A stretch of DNA of 64,000 nucleotides, taken from Marinovum algicola (lineage in GTDB: Bacteria > Pseudomonadota > Alphaproteobacteria > Rhodobacterales > Rhodobacteraceae). Location of the stretch: the NCBI RefSeq assembly GCF_900109145.1, contig NZ_FNYY01000005.1, positions 186,001 through 250,000 on the forward strand, read 5' to 3'. Within the stretch, counting starts at the first letter, position 1. Each line of letters begins with the position of its first letter. This document shows positions 20,736 to 28,701 of the stretch, in pieces. The translations under genes were made by a program, and so were the position numbers. The notes under the pieces are model-generated. The model was not told the origin of the DNA. It worked only from the letters and a program-made list of their open reading frames with translations, and ran no database searches.

Positions 20736-20752
20736 CGGTGTTCACAGGGGCG

Positions 20753-21073
20753 TCAGGTGTCACTGCCCTTGGCGGGCAGCGGCTCGGCCAGGGTTTCAAA
20801 GGCCTGGCCGGCGGCCATCAGACAGGTGATGCCGTTGGCGGTGGTGACGGTGATCGTCCAGCTGCCGGTGTCGCGCGAGGCAAAAAGCTCCATCACCGCA
20901 TTGTTGCCGCCGAGGCCAATGGATTGCCGGCTTTCGCCGTATTTTTCCGCCAGCCGCGCGATCACCGCGTCACGCGGGGCACAATTGGGGGTGGTCTGGG
21001 CGCTGGCCCGATCGGCGGCCAGCGCCAGCAGGCAGGCGCCAAGGCCGAGGCTCAGTTCAAAGACGTGTTTCAT
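20753..21073 (-). CDS. Small periplasmic protein of unknown function
   Basis: 106 residues. The N-terminus is a signal peptide (MKHVFELSLGLGACLLALAA, cleavage probably after ASA). The mature part contains NCAPRDAVIARLAEKYGE and later TANGITCLMAAGQAFE, with two cysteines that could form a disulfide. No enzymatic motif is recognised. The same type of protein occurs in other Rhodobacterales as far as I recall. It is divergent from the malyl-CoA thioesterase gene, with a 203-bp gap between them. Confidence 0.7.
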   Translation of the reverse strand: MKHVFELSLGLGACLLALAADRASAQTTPNCAPRDAVIARLAEKYGESRQSIGLGGNNAVMELFASRDTGSWTITVTTANGITCLMAAGQAFETLAEPLPAKGSDT

Positions 21074-21255
21074 CTCGTTCCCTCTGGTTGAGGCGGGCGT
21101 CTGACGCCGGCCGGTGGATGGGATCAGCCTGCGGCAAATGGGTTAATTCCGCGGTAAACCTGGCGCACGTTGCCTGTTATCGGGGTTTCTGCTGCACTGC
21201 GGCACTTCACCCCTTGAACTTTTCGGAAATCAATGACCCTAATTCGCGCAACAAT

Positions 21256-21263
21256 CTTGCAAG
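21256..21263. promoter_or_regulatory. CTTGCAAG palindrome overlapping the mcl2 ribosome-binding site
   Basis: A perfect 8-bp palindrome immediately before and overlapping AAGGAGG (21261-21267). Its TTGCAA core also occurs before ccr (42709-42716), and TTTGCAT half-sites occur before ecm. Short-chain acyl-CoA regulators of the ScfR/RamB group are known to bind TTTGCAAA-like sites, so this may be an operator. At 8 bp a chance occurrence is possible. Confidence 0.3.
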
Positions 21264-21276
21264 GAGGATCCTCTCG

Positions 21277-22134
21277 ATGGATATGCGCGCGCGCCCTTAC
21301 CGTTCCGTTCTCTATATTCCCGGCTCCAAGACCCGGGCGCTGGACAAGGCGCGGGGCATGGCGGTGGATGCGATCATCTTCGATCTCGAGGACGCGGTCT
21401 CGGTCGAGGAAAAGGCCAATGCCAGGGCGACGCTGGCCGCGGCTCTGTCCGAAGGCGGCTATGGCCCGCGGATGAGGATCGTGCGGATCAACGGGCTCGA
21501 CACCGAATGGGGCCACCAAGACGCCCGGGCGGTGGTCGAGATGCGGCCCGACGCGGTGCTGCTGCCCAAGGTGAATTCCGCCGATGATCTCGATGCTCTG
21601 GCCGAGATCACCGGCGACCTGCCGATTTGGGCGATGATGGAGACGCCGCAAGGCATGTTGCGCGCCGAAGAGATCGCCGCCCATCCGAAACTCGCGGGCT
21701 TTGTCATGGGCACCAATGACCTTGCCAAGGATTTGCAATGCCGCTTCCGCGCCGATCGCTTGCCGCTGATGGCGTCGCTCGGGCTCTGCCTGCTGGCGGC
21801 CAAGGCGCATGGTGTGGTGATTGTCGATGGGGTCTACAATGCCTTCAAGGATGACGATGGCCTGCGCAGCGAATGCCAGCAGGGCCGTGACATGGGCATG
21901 GACGGAAAGACGCTGATCCACCCGGCGCAGGTGGCCATCGCCAACGAGGTCTTTGCGCCCTCGGGCGAGGACATCGATCTTGCCGGGCGCCAGATCGCCG
22001 CCTTCGAGGAGGCCGAGGCGAAGGGGCAGGGGGTGGCCGTCGTCGATGGCCGCATCGTCGAGAACCTGCATGTTGCCACGGCACGCGAGATACTGGCAAA
22101 AGCAGAGGCAATTGCAGCCCTCTCATCGGAGTAG
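21277..22134 (+). CDS. mcl2: (3S)-malyl-CoA thioesterase (CitE/HpcH family)
   Basis: 285 residues from ATG 21277, with AAGGAGG 9 bases upstream. The fold is that of the CitE/malyl-CoA lyase family: RSVLYIPGSKTRALDKA at the N-terminus, DAIIFDLEDAVS with the metal-binding acid, MMETPQGMLRAEEI with the second acid, MGTNDLAKDL, and the lid motif DGVYNAFKD. R. sphaeroides Mcl2, the malyl-CoA thioesterase adjacent to mch, is as I recall the same length and in the same place; true malyl-CoA lyase (Mcl1) is longer. It hydrolyses (S)-malyl-CoA to malate at the end of the ethylmalonyl-CoA pathway. Lyase activity cannot be excluded from sequence alone. Confidence 0.8.
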   Translation: MDMRARPYRSVLYIPGSKTRALDKARGMAVDAIIFDLEDAVSVEEKANARATLAAALSEGGYGPRMRIVRINGLDTEWGHQDARAVVEMRPDAVLLPKVNSADDLDALAEITGDLPIWAMMETPQGMLRAEEIAAHPKLAGFVMGTNDLAKDLQCRFRADRLPLMASLGLCLLAAKAHGVVIVDGVYNAFKDDDGLRSECQQGRDMGMDGKTLIHPAQVAIANEVFAPSGEDIDLAGRQIAAFEEAEAKGQGVAVVDGRIVENLHVATAREILAKAEAIAALSSE

Positions 22135-22138
22135 CCTC

Positions 22139-22687
22139 ATGTTTCTTCTTGTCCTCGGTCTCGCGCTCTGGGCGCTGGCACATTTCTTCAAACGTCTGCT
22201 CCCGGCCCGCCGCGCCGCGATGGGCGACAAGGGCAAGGGGGCGGTGGCGCTGGCGCTGGTTGTCTCGGTGGTGCTGATGGTGCTGGGCTATCGCGCGGCG
22301 CCGTTCGTCGATGTCTGGTATCCGCCGGAATGGGCGCGGCATCTCAACAACCTGATGGTGCTGATCGCGCTCTTCATGATGTCGCCCGCCCCCAAGAAAG
22401 GCCGCCTGCTCTCGGGCATGCGCCATCCGATGCTGATGGGCTTCGGCCTCTGGGCGCTGGCGCATCTGCTGGTCAATGGCGATGTCGCCTCGATCGTGCT
22501 GTTTGGCGGGCTGCTGGTCTGGGCCACGGCCGAGATTCTGGTGATCAACCGGGCCGAGCCGCGCTGGGTGGCGCCGGCGCCGGGCTCCTATGGCAAGGAT
22601 GCCATGTTCTTTCTGGCCTCGATCGTGCTTCTGGGTGTGATCGGCTATATCCACGGGCTGATCGGCCCGTCTCCATTTCCGGGGTAA
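22139..22687 (+). CDS. NnrU-family membrane protein
   Basis: 182 residues from ATG 22139, four bases after the mcl2 stop. About five hydrophobic segments are visible, starting with MFLLVLGLALWALAHFFKRL. GMRHPMLMGFGLWALAHLL in the middle is the NnrU-type signature with histidines inside the membrane region. NnrU was named for a gene linked to nitrite/nitric oxide metabolism in R. sphaeroides, but many copies lie elsewhere. The operon position between mcl2 and mch suggests no denitrification role here. Function unresolved. Confidence 0.8.
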   Translation: MFLLVLGLALWALAHFFKRLLPARRAAMGDKGKGAVALALVVSVVLMVLGYRAAPFVDVWYPPEWARHLNNLMVLIALFMMSPAPKKGRLLSGMRHPMLMGFGLWALAHLLVNGDVASIVLFGGLLVWATAEILVINRAEPRWVAPAPGSYGKDAMFFLASIVLLGVIGYIHGLIGPSPFPG

Positions 22688-22691
22688 CTAA

Positions 22692-22895
22692 ATGAAACTC
22701 TATCGTTTTCTATCCGCCGACGACACGTCGGAATTCTGTCACAAGGTCTCGGCCGCGCTCGACAAGGGCTGGGCGCTCTACGGCGACCCGACCTATGCCT
22801 TTGACCATGCCAATGGCGTCATGCGCTGTGGCCAGGCGGTGACCAAGGAGGTCGAGGGCCAGTATTCGCCGGACATGAAGCTGGGGGCGCAGTAA
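22692..22895 (+). CDS. DUF1737 small protein
   Basis: 67 residues. The sequence MKLYRFLSADDTSEFCHKV, followed by KGWALYGDPTYAFD and CGQAVTKEV, matches the small DUF1737 domain (unknown function). It sits four bases after the NnrU gene, and its stop shares one base with the mch start (TAATG), so translation is coupled to mesaconyl-CoA hydratase. No catalytic residues can be assigned. Confidence 0.75.
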   Translation: MKLYRFLSADDTSEFCHKVSAALDKGWALYGDPTYAFDHANGVMRCGQAVTKEVEGQYSPDMKLGAQ

Positions 22896-23941
22896 TGGCC
22901 GCGACGACGACCGCCAAGACCAACCCGGGCCGCTTCTTCGAGGATTACCGGCTGGGCGAGGTGATCCGCCACGCCGTGCCGCGCACCGTCTCTGGCGGCG
23001 AAAGGGCGCTTTATCATGCCCTGTACCCGGCGCGTCACGCGCTATATTCCTCGGATGAATTCGCCCGCGGCGCGGGCCTGCCTTCCGCACCGGTCGATGA
23101 TCTGGCGGCGTTCCATCTGGTGTTTGGCAAGACGGTGCCGGATATCTCGCTCAATGCCGTCGCCAACCTCGGCTATGCCGAGGGGCGCTGGCATCTTCCG
23201 GTCTATCCCGGCGACACCCTGCGCGCGGAAAGCGAGGTGATCGGGCTCAAGCAGAACTCCAACGGCAAATCCGGCGTGGTCTATGTCCGCACCCGGGGGC
23301 TCAACCAGCGCGACGAAGTCGTGTTGGATTATGTCCGCTGGGTCATGGTGCGCAAACGCGATCTCGCGGCGCCGGCACCGGAGACGGTGATCCCCGAACT
23401 GCAAAAGGTGATCCCGGCGGCGGATCTCGTGATCCCCGACGGGCTCGACTTTTCCGGCTATGATTTCGATCTGGCAGGCGAGCCGCACCGCTGGGGTGAC
23501 TATGTGGTGGGCGAGACCATCGATCACGTCGATGGCGTCACCGTCGAAGAGGCCGAACACATGCTGGCCACCCGGCTCTGGCAGAACACCGCCAAAGTGC
23601 ATTTTGATGCCACTTTCCGTCCCGACGGGCAGCGGCTGATCTACGGTGGGCATGTGATCTCGCTAGCGCGCGCGCTCAGCTTCAACGGGCTGGCCAATGC
23701 CCAGATGATCGTCGGGCTGAACGGCGGCGCACATGCCAACCCCTGTTATTCCGGGTTGACGGTCAAGGCCTGGTCAGAGGTGCTCGACAAGGCCGAGACC
23801 GGCGCGCCCGGCGTCGGCGCGATCCGGCTGCGGCTGGTGGCCACTTCCGGCGGCGATCCCTTCACCCTCAAGGGCGCGGACGGCAAGTACCTGAGCCATG
23901 TATTGCTCGATCTCGACTACTGGGCGCTGATGCCCGTCTGA
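22895..23941 (+). CDS. mch: Mesaconyl-CoA hydratase (beta-methylmalyl-CoA dehydratase)
   Basis: 348 residues with two hot-dog (MaoC-like) halves. The first begins GRFFEDYRLGEVIRHAV, and the second contains RWGDYVVGETIDHVDGVT, the tandem MaoC arrangement of Mch enzymes. HFDATFRPDGQRLIYGGHV and YSGLTVKAWSEVLDKA are further family regions. It interconverts mesaconyl-C1-CoA and erythro-beta-methylmalyl-CoA in the ethylmalonyl-CoA pathway. Last gene of the mcl2-nnrU-DUF1737-mch cluster. The role is supported by ecm and ccr elsewhere in the window. Confidence 0.92.
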   Translation: MAATTTAKTNPGRFFEDYRLGEVIRHAVPRTVSGGERALYHALYPARHALYSSDEFARGAGLPSAPVDDLAAFHLVFGKTVPDISLNAVANLGYAEGRWHLPVYPGDTLRAESEVIGLKQNSNGKSGVVYVRTRGLNQRDEVVLDYVRWVMVRKRDLAAPAPETVIPELQKVIPAADLVIPDGLDFSGYDFDLAGEPHRWGDYVVGETIDHVDGVTVEEAEHMLATRLWQNTAKVHFDATFRPDGQRLIYGGHVISLARALSFNGLANAQMIVGLNGGAHANPCYSGLTVKAWSEVLDKAETGAPGVGAIRLRLVATSGGDPFTLKGADGKYLSHVLLDLDYWALMPV

Positions 23942-23950
23942 CCCAAAGGT

Positions 23951-23979
23951 AGGGCGGGTCTGCCCCATTGTCCCGCCCT
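23951..23979. repeat. Extragenic palindrome after mch
   Basis: AGGGCGGG (23951-23958) and CCCGCCCT (23972-23979) form an imperfect hairpin starting with GTAGGGCGGG, like the palindromes at 16294 and 17263. It lies 10 bases past the mch stop and may act as a transcript end. Confidence 0.5.
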
Positions 23980-23987
23980 CCAAACCG

Positions 23988-24041
23988 CGTGATCACACCC
24001 CTCCCGAGACCTCCCCGAGACCCGCCCGAGACGTGATCGCT
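23988..24041. promoter_or_regulatory. Two degenerate TGTGATCACA-like sites upstream of sdhC
   Basis: CGTGATCACA at 23988-23997 matches nine of ten positions of the TGTGATCACA palindrome. CGTGATCGCT at 24032-24041 matches less well. Their centres are 44 bp apart, not 21. They may be auxiliary sites for the same regulator that uses the better pair at 24124-24154. Confidence 0.35.
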
Positions 24042-24043
24042 AA

Positions 24044-24074
24044 CATATACCTGATGAATTTTGGCAGGTATATG
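24044..24074. promoter_or_regulatory. Perfect 10-bp inverted repeat upstream of sdhC
   Basis: CATATACCTG (24044-24053) and CAGGTATATG (24065-24074) are exact complements around an 11-base AT-rich spacer. The half-site centres are 21 bp apart. It differs in sequence from the TGTGATCACA sites next to it, so it probably binds a second regulator. There is no gene here (24.0-24.3 kb gap). Confidence 0.6.
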
Positions 24075-24123
24075 CCGCCTGGATCTGCACCGAATCACCG
24101 GGTTTTCTGCATAGCGGCAATTT

Positions 24124-24154
24124 TGTGATCACTGCCTCCGAGGCTGTGATCACA
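24124..24154. promoter_or_regulatory. Tandem TGTGATCACA operator upstream of sdhC
   Basis: TGTGATCACT at 24124-24133 (nine of ten) and TGTGATCACA at 24145-24154 (perfect) have centres 21 bp apart, exactly as in the pair before sucC (18629-18659). The sites are ~117 bp before the sdhC ATG. Shared sequence and spacing suggest one regulator for both TCA operons. Confidence 0.7.
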
Positions 24155-24270
24155 AATCCCGAAAAATCCGCCAATTGGGCCAAAAAACCACGTCTTATCG
24201 GGGGCGCGCCCGGTGACACGCCGGAAAAAATCACTATCACCTATAGTCAAGAGAACCGAAAGGAACCGCC

Positions 24271-24660
24271 ATGGCTGATGTGAACCGGGGCAATCGCCCG
24301 CTCTCTCCTTTCATGATTGGACCGTATTACCGGCCGCAGATCACCTCGATCTCGTCAATCATGGTCCGTCTCACCGGCATTGCTTCGCTCGGCAGCGCCC
24401 TCCTCGTGGTCTGGTGGCTGCTGGCGGCGGCGACTTCGGAAAGTGCCTTCGGCCTGATCGACGGCCTGCTGCGCAGCTGGTTCGGCGACCTGATCCTGCT
24501 GCTCGCCTCCTGGGCGATCTGGTATCACATGCTGGGCCGGCTGCGGCATGTGATCTGGGATTTCGGCTACGGGCTCTCGCTCGAGACCTCGGAAAAGATG
24601 GGCTGGGGCATGTTCATCGCCGCCACCGGTCTGGCCCTGTTCACGGCCATCGTGCTTTAA
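24271..24660 (+). CDS. sdhC: Succinate dehydrogenase cytochrome b556 subunit
   Basis: 129 residues with three transmembrane segments. The N-terminus is NRGNRPLSPFMIGPYYRPQI, then SSIMVRLTGIASLGSALL (first helix), and WAIWYHMLGRLRHVIWDFG with histidines near residues 87 and 93, the region that supplies a heme b ligand and the quinone site in SdhC. The ribosome-binding site is AAAGGA. First gene of the sdhCDA-x-y-B operon. With SdhD it anchors succinate:quinone oxidoreductase in the inner membrane. Confidence 0.95.
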   Translation: MADVNRGNRPLSPFMIGPYYRPQITSISSIMVRLTGIASLGSALLVVWWLLAAATSESAFGLIDGLLRSWFGDLILLLASWAIWYHMLGRLRHVIWDFGYGLSLETSEKMGWGMFIAATGLALFTAIVL

Positions 24661-24671
24661 GGAGGCCTAGG

Positions 24672-25043
24672 ATGAATTACCTGACAGATCGCAAACGCGC
24701 CGAAGGGCTTGGCTCGGGCCGCAAAGGCACGCATCACCACTGGAAAATGATGGTGACCTCGATCAGCCTTGTCGTGCTGGTGCCGCTGTTCGTCTTTGTC
24801 TTTGGCAGCGCGCTCGGCCGCAGCCAGGAAGAGGTCATGGCCTTCCTTTCGCGCCCGTTCCCGCTGATCGTGATCGCCATGGGGCTGATCGTGGGCCTGA
24901 CCCACATCAAGATGGAAATTGACGAAGCAGTCGAGGATTACGTCCACGGCATCGCCCGCAAGCTGACCCTCGTGGCCACGGCGGCGCTGGTCTACACGCT
25001 GATGGTGGCCGGCCTTTTCGCTCTTTTGAAACTCGCCCTCTGA
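24672..25043 (+). CDS. sdhD: Succinate dehydrogenase membrane anchor subunit
   Basis: 123 residues from ATG 24672, with GGAGG upstream. Three hydrophobic helices are preceded by the conserved N-terminus [37 protein letters not shown] in the middle is the family signature; its histidine is the likely second heme ligand. It begins 11 bases after the sdhC stop. Confidence 0.94.
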   Translation: MNYLTDRKRAEGLGSGRKGTHHHWKMMVTSISLVVLVPLFVFVFGSALGRSQEEVMAFLSRPFPLIVIAMGLIVGLTHIKMEIDEAVEDYVHGIARKLTLVATAALVYTLMVAGLFALLKLAL

Positions 25044-25069
25044 TCCGCCGCGCGAGAAGGAAAACAACA

Positions 25070-26878
25070 ATGACAGCAGCTTACGAATACGAGACGCATG
25101 ATTATGACGTCGTTGTGGTGGGCGCCGGCGGTGCTGGCCTGCGCGCGACGCTGGGCATGGCCGAACAGGGCCTGCGCACCGCCTGTGTGACCAAGGTCTT
25201 TCCGACGCGCTCGCATACCGTGGCGGCACAGGGCGGTATCGCCGCTTCGCTTTCCAACATGGGCCCCGACCATTGGCAGTGGCACATGTATGACACGGTC
25301 AAGGGCTCCGACTGGCTCGGCGACACCGACGCGATGGAATACCTCGCGCGCGAGGCGCCCAAGGCGGTCTATGAACTCGAGCACTACGGCGTCCCGTTTT
25401 CGCGCACCGAGGAAGGCAAGATCTACCAGCGTCCCTTCGGCGGCCACACCACCGAGTTCGGCGAAGGCCCGGCCGTGCAGCGCACCTGCGCCGCCGCCGA
25501 CCGCACCGGCCATGCCATCCTGCACACGCTCTACGGCCAGTCGCTGAAGCAGAAGGCCGAGTTCTACGTCGAATATTTCGCCATCGACCTGTTGATGAGC
25601 GAAGACGGCGCCTGTCAGGGCGTGCTCTGCTGGAAGCTCGACGACGGCACCATGCACGTCTTCAACGCCAAGACCGTGGTGCTGGCCACCGGCGGCTATG
25701 GCCGCGCCTATTTCTCCGCCACTTCGGCCCACACCTGCACCGGCGACGGCGGCGGCATGGTGGCCCGCGCCGGCCTGCCGCTTCAGGACATGGAGTTCGT
25801 CCAGTTCCACCCCACCGGCATCTACGGCTCCGGCTGCCTGATCACCGAAGGCGCGCGGGGCGAGGGCGGATACCTCACCAACTCCGAAGGCGAGCGCTTC
25901 ATGGAGCGCTATGCACCGCAATACAAGGACCTGGCGCCGCGCGACTACGTGAGCCGCTCGATGACCATGGAAATCCGCGAAGGCCGCGGCGTCGGTGAGG
26001 ACGGGGATCACATCCACCTCAACTTGTCGCATCTGCCGCCCGAGGCGCTGGCCGAACGCCTGCCGGGGATTTCCGAGAGCGCCAAGATCTTTGCCGGTGT
26101 CGATGTCACGAAAGAACCGATTCCGGTACTGCCGACGGTGCATTACAACATGGGCGGCATTCCGACCAACTACTGGGGCGAGGTGCTCAACCCCACCGCG
26201 GATGACCCCAACCGCGTGGTTCCCGGCCTGATGGCCGTGGGCGAGGCCGGTTGCGCCTCGGTGCATGGCGCCAACCGCCTCGGCTCGAACTCGCTGATCG
26301 ACCTGGTGGTCTTTGGCCGCGCCGCCGCGATCCGTGCCGGCAAGGTGGTCGACGCCGAGAGCGCGGTGCCGACTGCGCCCAAGGCCGAGATCGACAAGGC
26401 CTTCGACCGGTTCGACGGGCTTCGCAACGCCAAGGGCGGCACGCCGACGGCCGAGCTTCGGCTCGAAATGCAGAAGACCATGCAGGAGGACGCCGCCGTT
26501 TTCCGCACCGCCGAGACCCTGTCGCAGGGTGTCGAGAAGATGACCAAGATCGCCGCCAAGCTTGACGATCTGCATGTCACCGACAGCTCGCTGATCTGGA
26601 ACTCCGATCTGATGGAGACGCTGGAGCTGACCAACCTGATGCCCAATGCGCTGGCCACCATCGTCGGCGCCGAGGCGCGCAAGGAAAGCCGTGGCGCCCA
26701 TGCCCATGAGGATCACCCCAAGCGTGACGACGAGAACTGGCGGGTACACACCATCGCCACGGTCGATGGCACCAAGGTCGATCTCAGCTTCCGCCCGGTG
26801 GTCAAGGACCCGCTGACCACAGAAGACGAGGGCGGTATCGCGCTGAAACGGATCGCGCCCAAGGAAAGGACGTTCTGA
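25070..26878 (+). CDS. sdhA: Succinate dehydrogenase flavoprotein subunit
   Basis: 602 residues. The FAD-binding [12 protein letters not shown] is near residue 16. [14 protein letters not shown] contains the histidine (H49) that carries covalent [16 protein letters not shown] and [15 protein letters not shown] form the substrate and flavin sites. The catalytic subunit oxidises succinate to fumarate, linking the TCA cycle to the quinone pool. The stop overlaps the next ATG (ATGA), so the two small genes between sdhA and sdhB are in the operon. Confidence 0.97.
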   Translation: MTAAYEYETHDYDVVVVGAGGAGLRATLGMAEQGLRTACVTKVFPTRSHTVAAQGGIAASLSNMGPDHWQWHMYDTVKGSDWLGDTDAMEYLAREAPKAVYELEHYGVPFSRTEEGKIYQRPFGGHTTEFGEGPAVQRTCAAADRTGHAILHTLYGQSLKQKAEFYVEYFAIDLLMSEDGACQGVLCWKLDDGTMHVFNAKTVVLATGGYGRAYFSATSAHTCTGDGGGMVARAGLPLQDMEFVQFHPTGIYGSGCLITEGARGEGGYLTNSEGERFMERYAPQYKDLAPRDYVSRSMTMEIREGRGVGEDGDHIHLNLSHLPPEALAERLPGISESAKIFAGVDVTKEPIPVLPTVHYNMGGIPTNYWGEVLNPTADDPNRVVPGLMAVGEAGCASVHGANRLGSNSLIDLVVFGRAAAIRAGKVVDAESAVPTAPKAEIDKAFDRFDGLRNAKGGTPTAELRLEMQKTMQEDAAVFRTAETLSQGVEKMTKIAAKLDDLHVTDSSLIWNSDLMETLELTNLMPNALATIVGAEARKESRGAHAHEDHPKRDDENWRVHTIATVDGTKVDLSFRPVVKDPLTTEDEGGIALKRIAPKERTF

Positions 26879-27138
26879 TGAAGCTGACCCAGGTACTGAC
26901 TCTCGCGGCGTTCTGCGTCGCTCCGGTCGCCGCGTTGTCCCAGTCTTATGGCGAAAAGGGCTGGATCGGCGAGGTGGATGCCAAATCCTATGTGGCCGCC
27001 GACGATCATTACGTCGCGCCGGGCAAGGAGGCCCGTGTCTATGTCGAGCCCGTGCGCGCGGCGCCGTCCGAGACTTTCGGCTGTGTCATGGGGCTGGGCG
27101 TGATGCAGCGCGGTACGCTGATCTGCCCGGGGCACTGA
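26878..27138 (+). CDS. Small exported protein in the sdh operon, 86 aa
   Basis: 86 residues. The ATG overlaps the sdhA stop by four bases. The signal peptide is [20 protein letters not shown], probably cleaved near ALS. The mature part is ~65 residues and contains SYGEKGWIGEVDAKSYVA and VEPVRAAPSETFGCVMG, with two cysteines near the C-terminus. No known domain. Coupling to sdhA suggests expression with succinate dehydrogenase, but the role is unknown. Confidence 0.7.
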   Translation: MKLTQVLTLAAFCVAPVAALSQSYGEKGWIGEVDAKSYVAADDHYVAPGKEARVYVEPVRAAPSETFGCVMGLGVMQRGTLICPGH

Positions 27139-27139
27139 C

Positions 27140-27472
27140 GTGACCGGAGTGACGGGCACGAGGGCCATCTCCCTCGCCGCGCTGGCGCTGGTGCTGGCCG
27201 CCTGTACGCCGGCGTCGCAGGACCAGTTGGCCCGTGGCGCGGCGAAATCCGTGGTGGCGCGTGCCGCCGCCGAGCGGCTGCCCGGCGTGCCGGTCGCGCC
27301 CTATACCGATTGCATCATCGACAATGCCACGTCGCAGCAGATTCTGGTGCTTGCGGCGGACAGCGTCACCGGGCCCACCGCCTCGACCTGGGAAATCATC
27401 ACCGGGATTGCGCGCAAACCCGAGACCCTCCAATGCCTGCTGACCAATGGCGTCAGCGCCTTGCTGCAATAG
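27140..27472 (+). CDS. Small lipoprotein in the sdh operon, 110 aa
   Basis: 110 residues from GTG 27140, one base after the previous stop. The signal is lipoprotein-like ([13 protein letters not shown], with Cys22 as the predicted lipidated residue). The mature part includes [19 protein letters not shown] and ends in [19 protein letters not shown], with two further cysteines that may pair. No known domain is recognised. It is the second exported protein between sdhA and sdhB, ten bases before sdhB. Confidence 0.7.
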   Translation: MTGVTGTRAISLAALALVLAACTPASQDQLARGAAKSVVARAAAERLPGVPVAPYTDCIIDNATSQQILVLAADSVTGPTASTWEIITGIARKPETLQCLLTNGVSALLQ

Positions 27473-27482
27473 GAGCAACGAC

Positions 27483-28262
27483 ATGGTACAACTGACCCTC
27501 CCCAAGAATTCCCGCATCAAGACCGGCAAGACCTGGCCCAAGCCCGAGGGCGCGACCAATGTTCGCAAGTTCCAGATCTATCGCTGGAGCCCGGAAGAGG
27601 GCGGCAATCCCACGGTCGACACCTATTTCCTCGACATGGACAAATGCGGGCCGATGGTGCTCGACGCGCTGATCAAGATCAAGAACGAGATCGACCCGAC
27701 GCTGACCTTCCGTCGGTCGTGCCGCGAAGGCATCTGCGGCTCCTGCGCGATGAACATCGACGGGATCAACACGCTGGCCTGTATCTACGGCCTCGACGAG
27801 ATCAGCGGCGACGTGAAGATCTATCCGCTGCCGCATATGCCGGTGGTCAAGGATCTGATTCCCGATCTGACGCATTTCTATGCCCAGCACGCCTCGATCA
27901 TGCCCTGGCTGGAGACCAAGACCAATCGCCCGGCCAAGGAATGGAAGCAATCGATCGAGGACCGCAAGAAGCTCGACGGGCTTTATGAATGCGTGATGTG
28001 CGCGTCCTGCTCGACAGCCTGCCCGTCTTATTGGTGGAACGGCGACAAATACCTCGGGCCGGCGGCGCTGCTGCATGCCTATCGCTGGATCGTCGACAGC
28101 CGCGACGAGGCCACAGGCGAGCGGCTGGACGATCTGGAAGATCCGTTCAAGCTCTATCGCTGCCACACCATCATGAACTGCACCAAGACCTGCCCCAAGG
28201 GGCTGAACCCGGCGGAGGCGATTGCCCACATCAAGAAGATGATGGTCGAACGCGCGGTCTGA
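27483..28262 (+). CDS. sdhB: Succinate dehydrogenase iron-sulfur subunit
   Basis: 259 residues from ATG 27483 (MVQLTLPKN), with TAGGAG upstream. The [2Fe-2S] ligands are C80, C85, C88 and C100. [12 protein letters not shown] (near 170-181) and [14 protein letters not shown] (near 227-240) supply the [4Fe-4S] and [3Fe-4S] clusters. It passes electrons from SdhA flavin to quinone. Separation from sdhA by two small genes is a feature of this lineage, as I recall from R. sphaeroides numbering. Palindromic repeats follow the stop. Confidence 0.97.
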   Translation: MVQLTLPKNSRIKTGKTWPKPEGATNVRKFQIYRWSPEEGGNPTVDTYFLDMDKCGPMVLDALIKIKNEIDPTLTFRRSCREGICGSCAMNIDGINTLACIYGLDEISGDVKIYPLPHMPVVKDLIPDLTHFYAQHASIMPWLETKTNRPAKEWKQSIEDRKKLDGLYECVMCASCSTACPSYWWNGDKYLGPAALLHAYRWIVDSRDEATGERLDDLEDPFKLYRCHTIMNCTKTCPKGLNPAEAIAHIKKMMVERAV

Positions 28263-28288
28263 TCCCCGAGGCGCAATGGGCTTGGAGA

Positions 28289-28403
28289 CCCCGGATCACG
28301 TCCGGGGCAGGCCCCCGGATCGGGTCCGGGTCAGGCCCTTGGACCGCGACAGCGGACGGGCCCCGCGCCCCAAGCTCTCCCCGTCCCGGACCTGATCCGG
28401 GAC
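28289..28403. repeat. Three extragenic palindromes after sdhB
   Basis: Three copies of a CCCGGATCANGTCCGGG-like palindrome: 28289-28307 (CCCCGGATCACGTCCGGGG), 28314-28330 and, in reverse orientation, 28383-28403 (GTCCCGGACCTGATCCGGGA). They fill most of the 231-bp gap after sdhB and probably form hairpins at the end of the sdh mRNA. A related copy lies at 11248-11267. Confidence 0.7.
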
Positions 28404-28493
28404 CTCCCCCGCGCCGAGCAACCCGGAAGGCCGGTCGACAGCCGCCCCGCGCGAGCTAGATGTCATCCGGCACGCCAAGCCACCTGCGGTCCC

Positions 28494-28697
28494 ATGATCA
28501 TCCTACTCGGCCTTCTGATCGCTTTTATCCTGCTGCTGATCTTTGCGCGGCCCGCGACGCGGCAGTGTCGCTGGCGGGAGCGGCGCGGGGCGGAGGAGAG
28601 CCAGTGGCACTGCGCCTATTGCGGCGCGCAGACCGGGGGCGCGCCGGGCAGGCCGCCGGATTTCTGCTTGCGCGATCAAGGGCCACCGCTAGGTTGA
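28494..28697 (+). CDS. Small membrane protein with a CxxC ribbon, 67 aa
   Basis: 67 residues. One N-terminal transmembrane segment (IILLGLLIAFILLLIFA) is followed by a basic stretch and a small Cys motif, HCAYCGAQTGGAPG, with a third Cys near DFCLRD. It may be a membrane-tethered mini zinc ribbon. There is no clear ribosome-binding site. It ends five bases before the next gene, which supports a real two-gene unit. Function unknown. Confidence 0.5.
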   Translation: MIILLGLLIAFILLLIFARPATRQCRWRERRGAEESQWHCAYCGAQTGGAPGRPPDFCLRDQGPPLG

Positions 28698-28701
28698 GGC
28701 A

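Noticed and set aside
24213-24247. GTGACA (24213) and TATAGT (24242) as an sdhC promoter.
   Set aside because: The spacing of 23 bases is too long for a sigma-70 promoter; no better pair was convincing, so no promoter is listed.
27447-27482. An earlier in-frame start for sdhB at 27447.
   Set aside because: It would overlap the lipoprotein gene and adds residues not seen in SdhB; ATG 27483 has a good ribosome-binding site.
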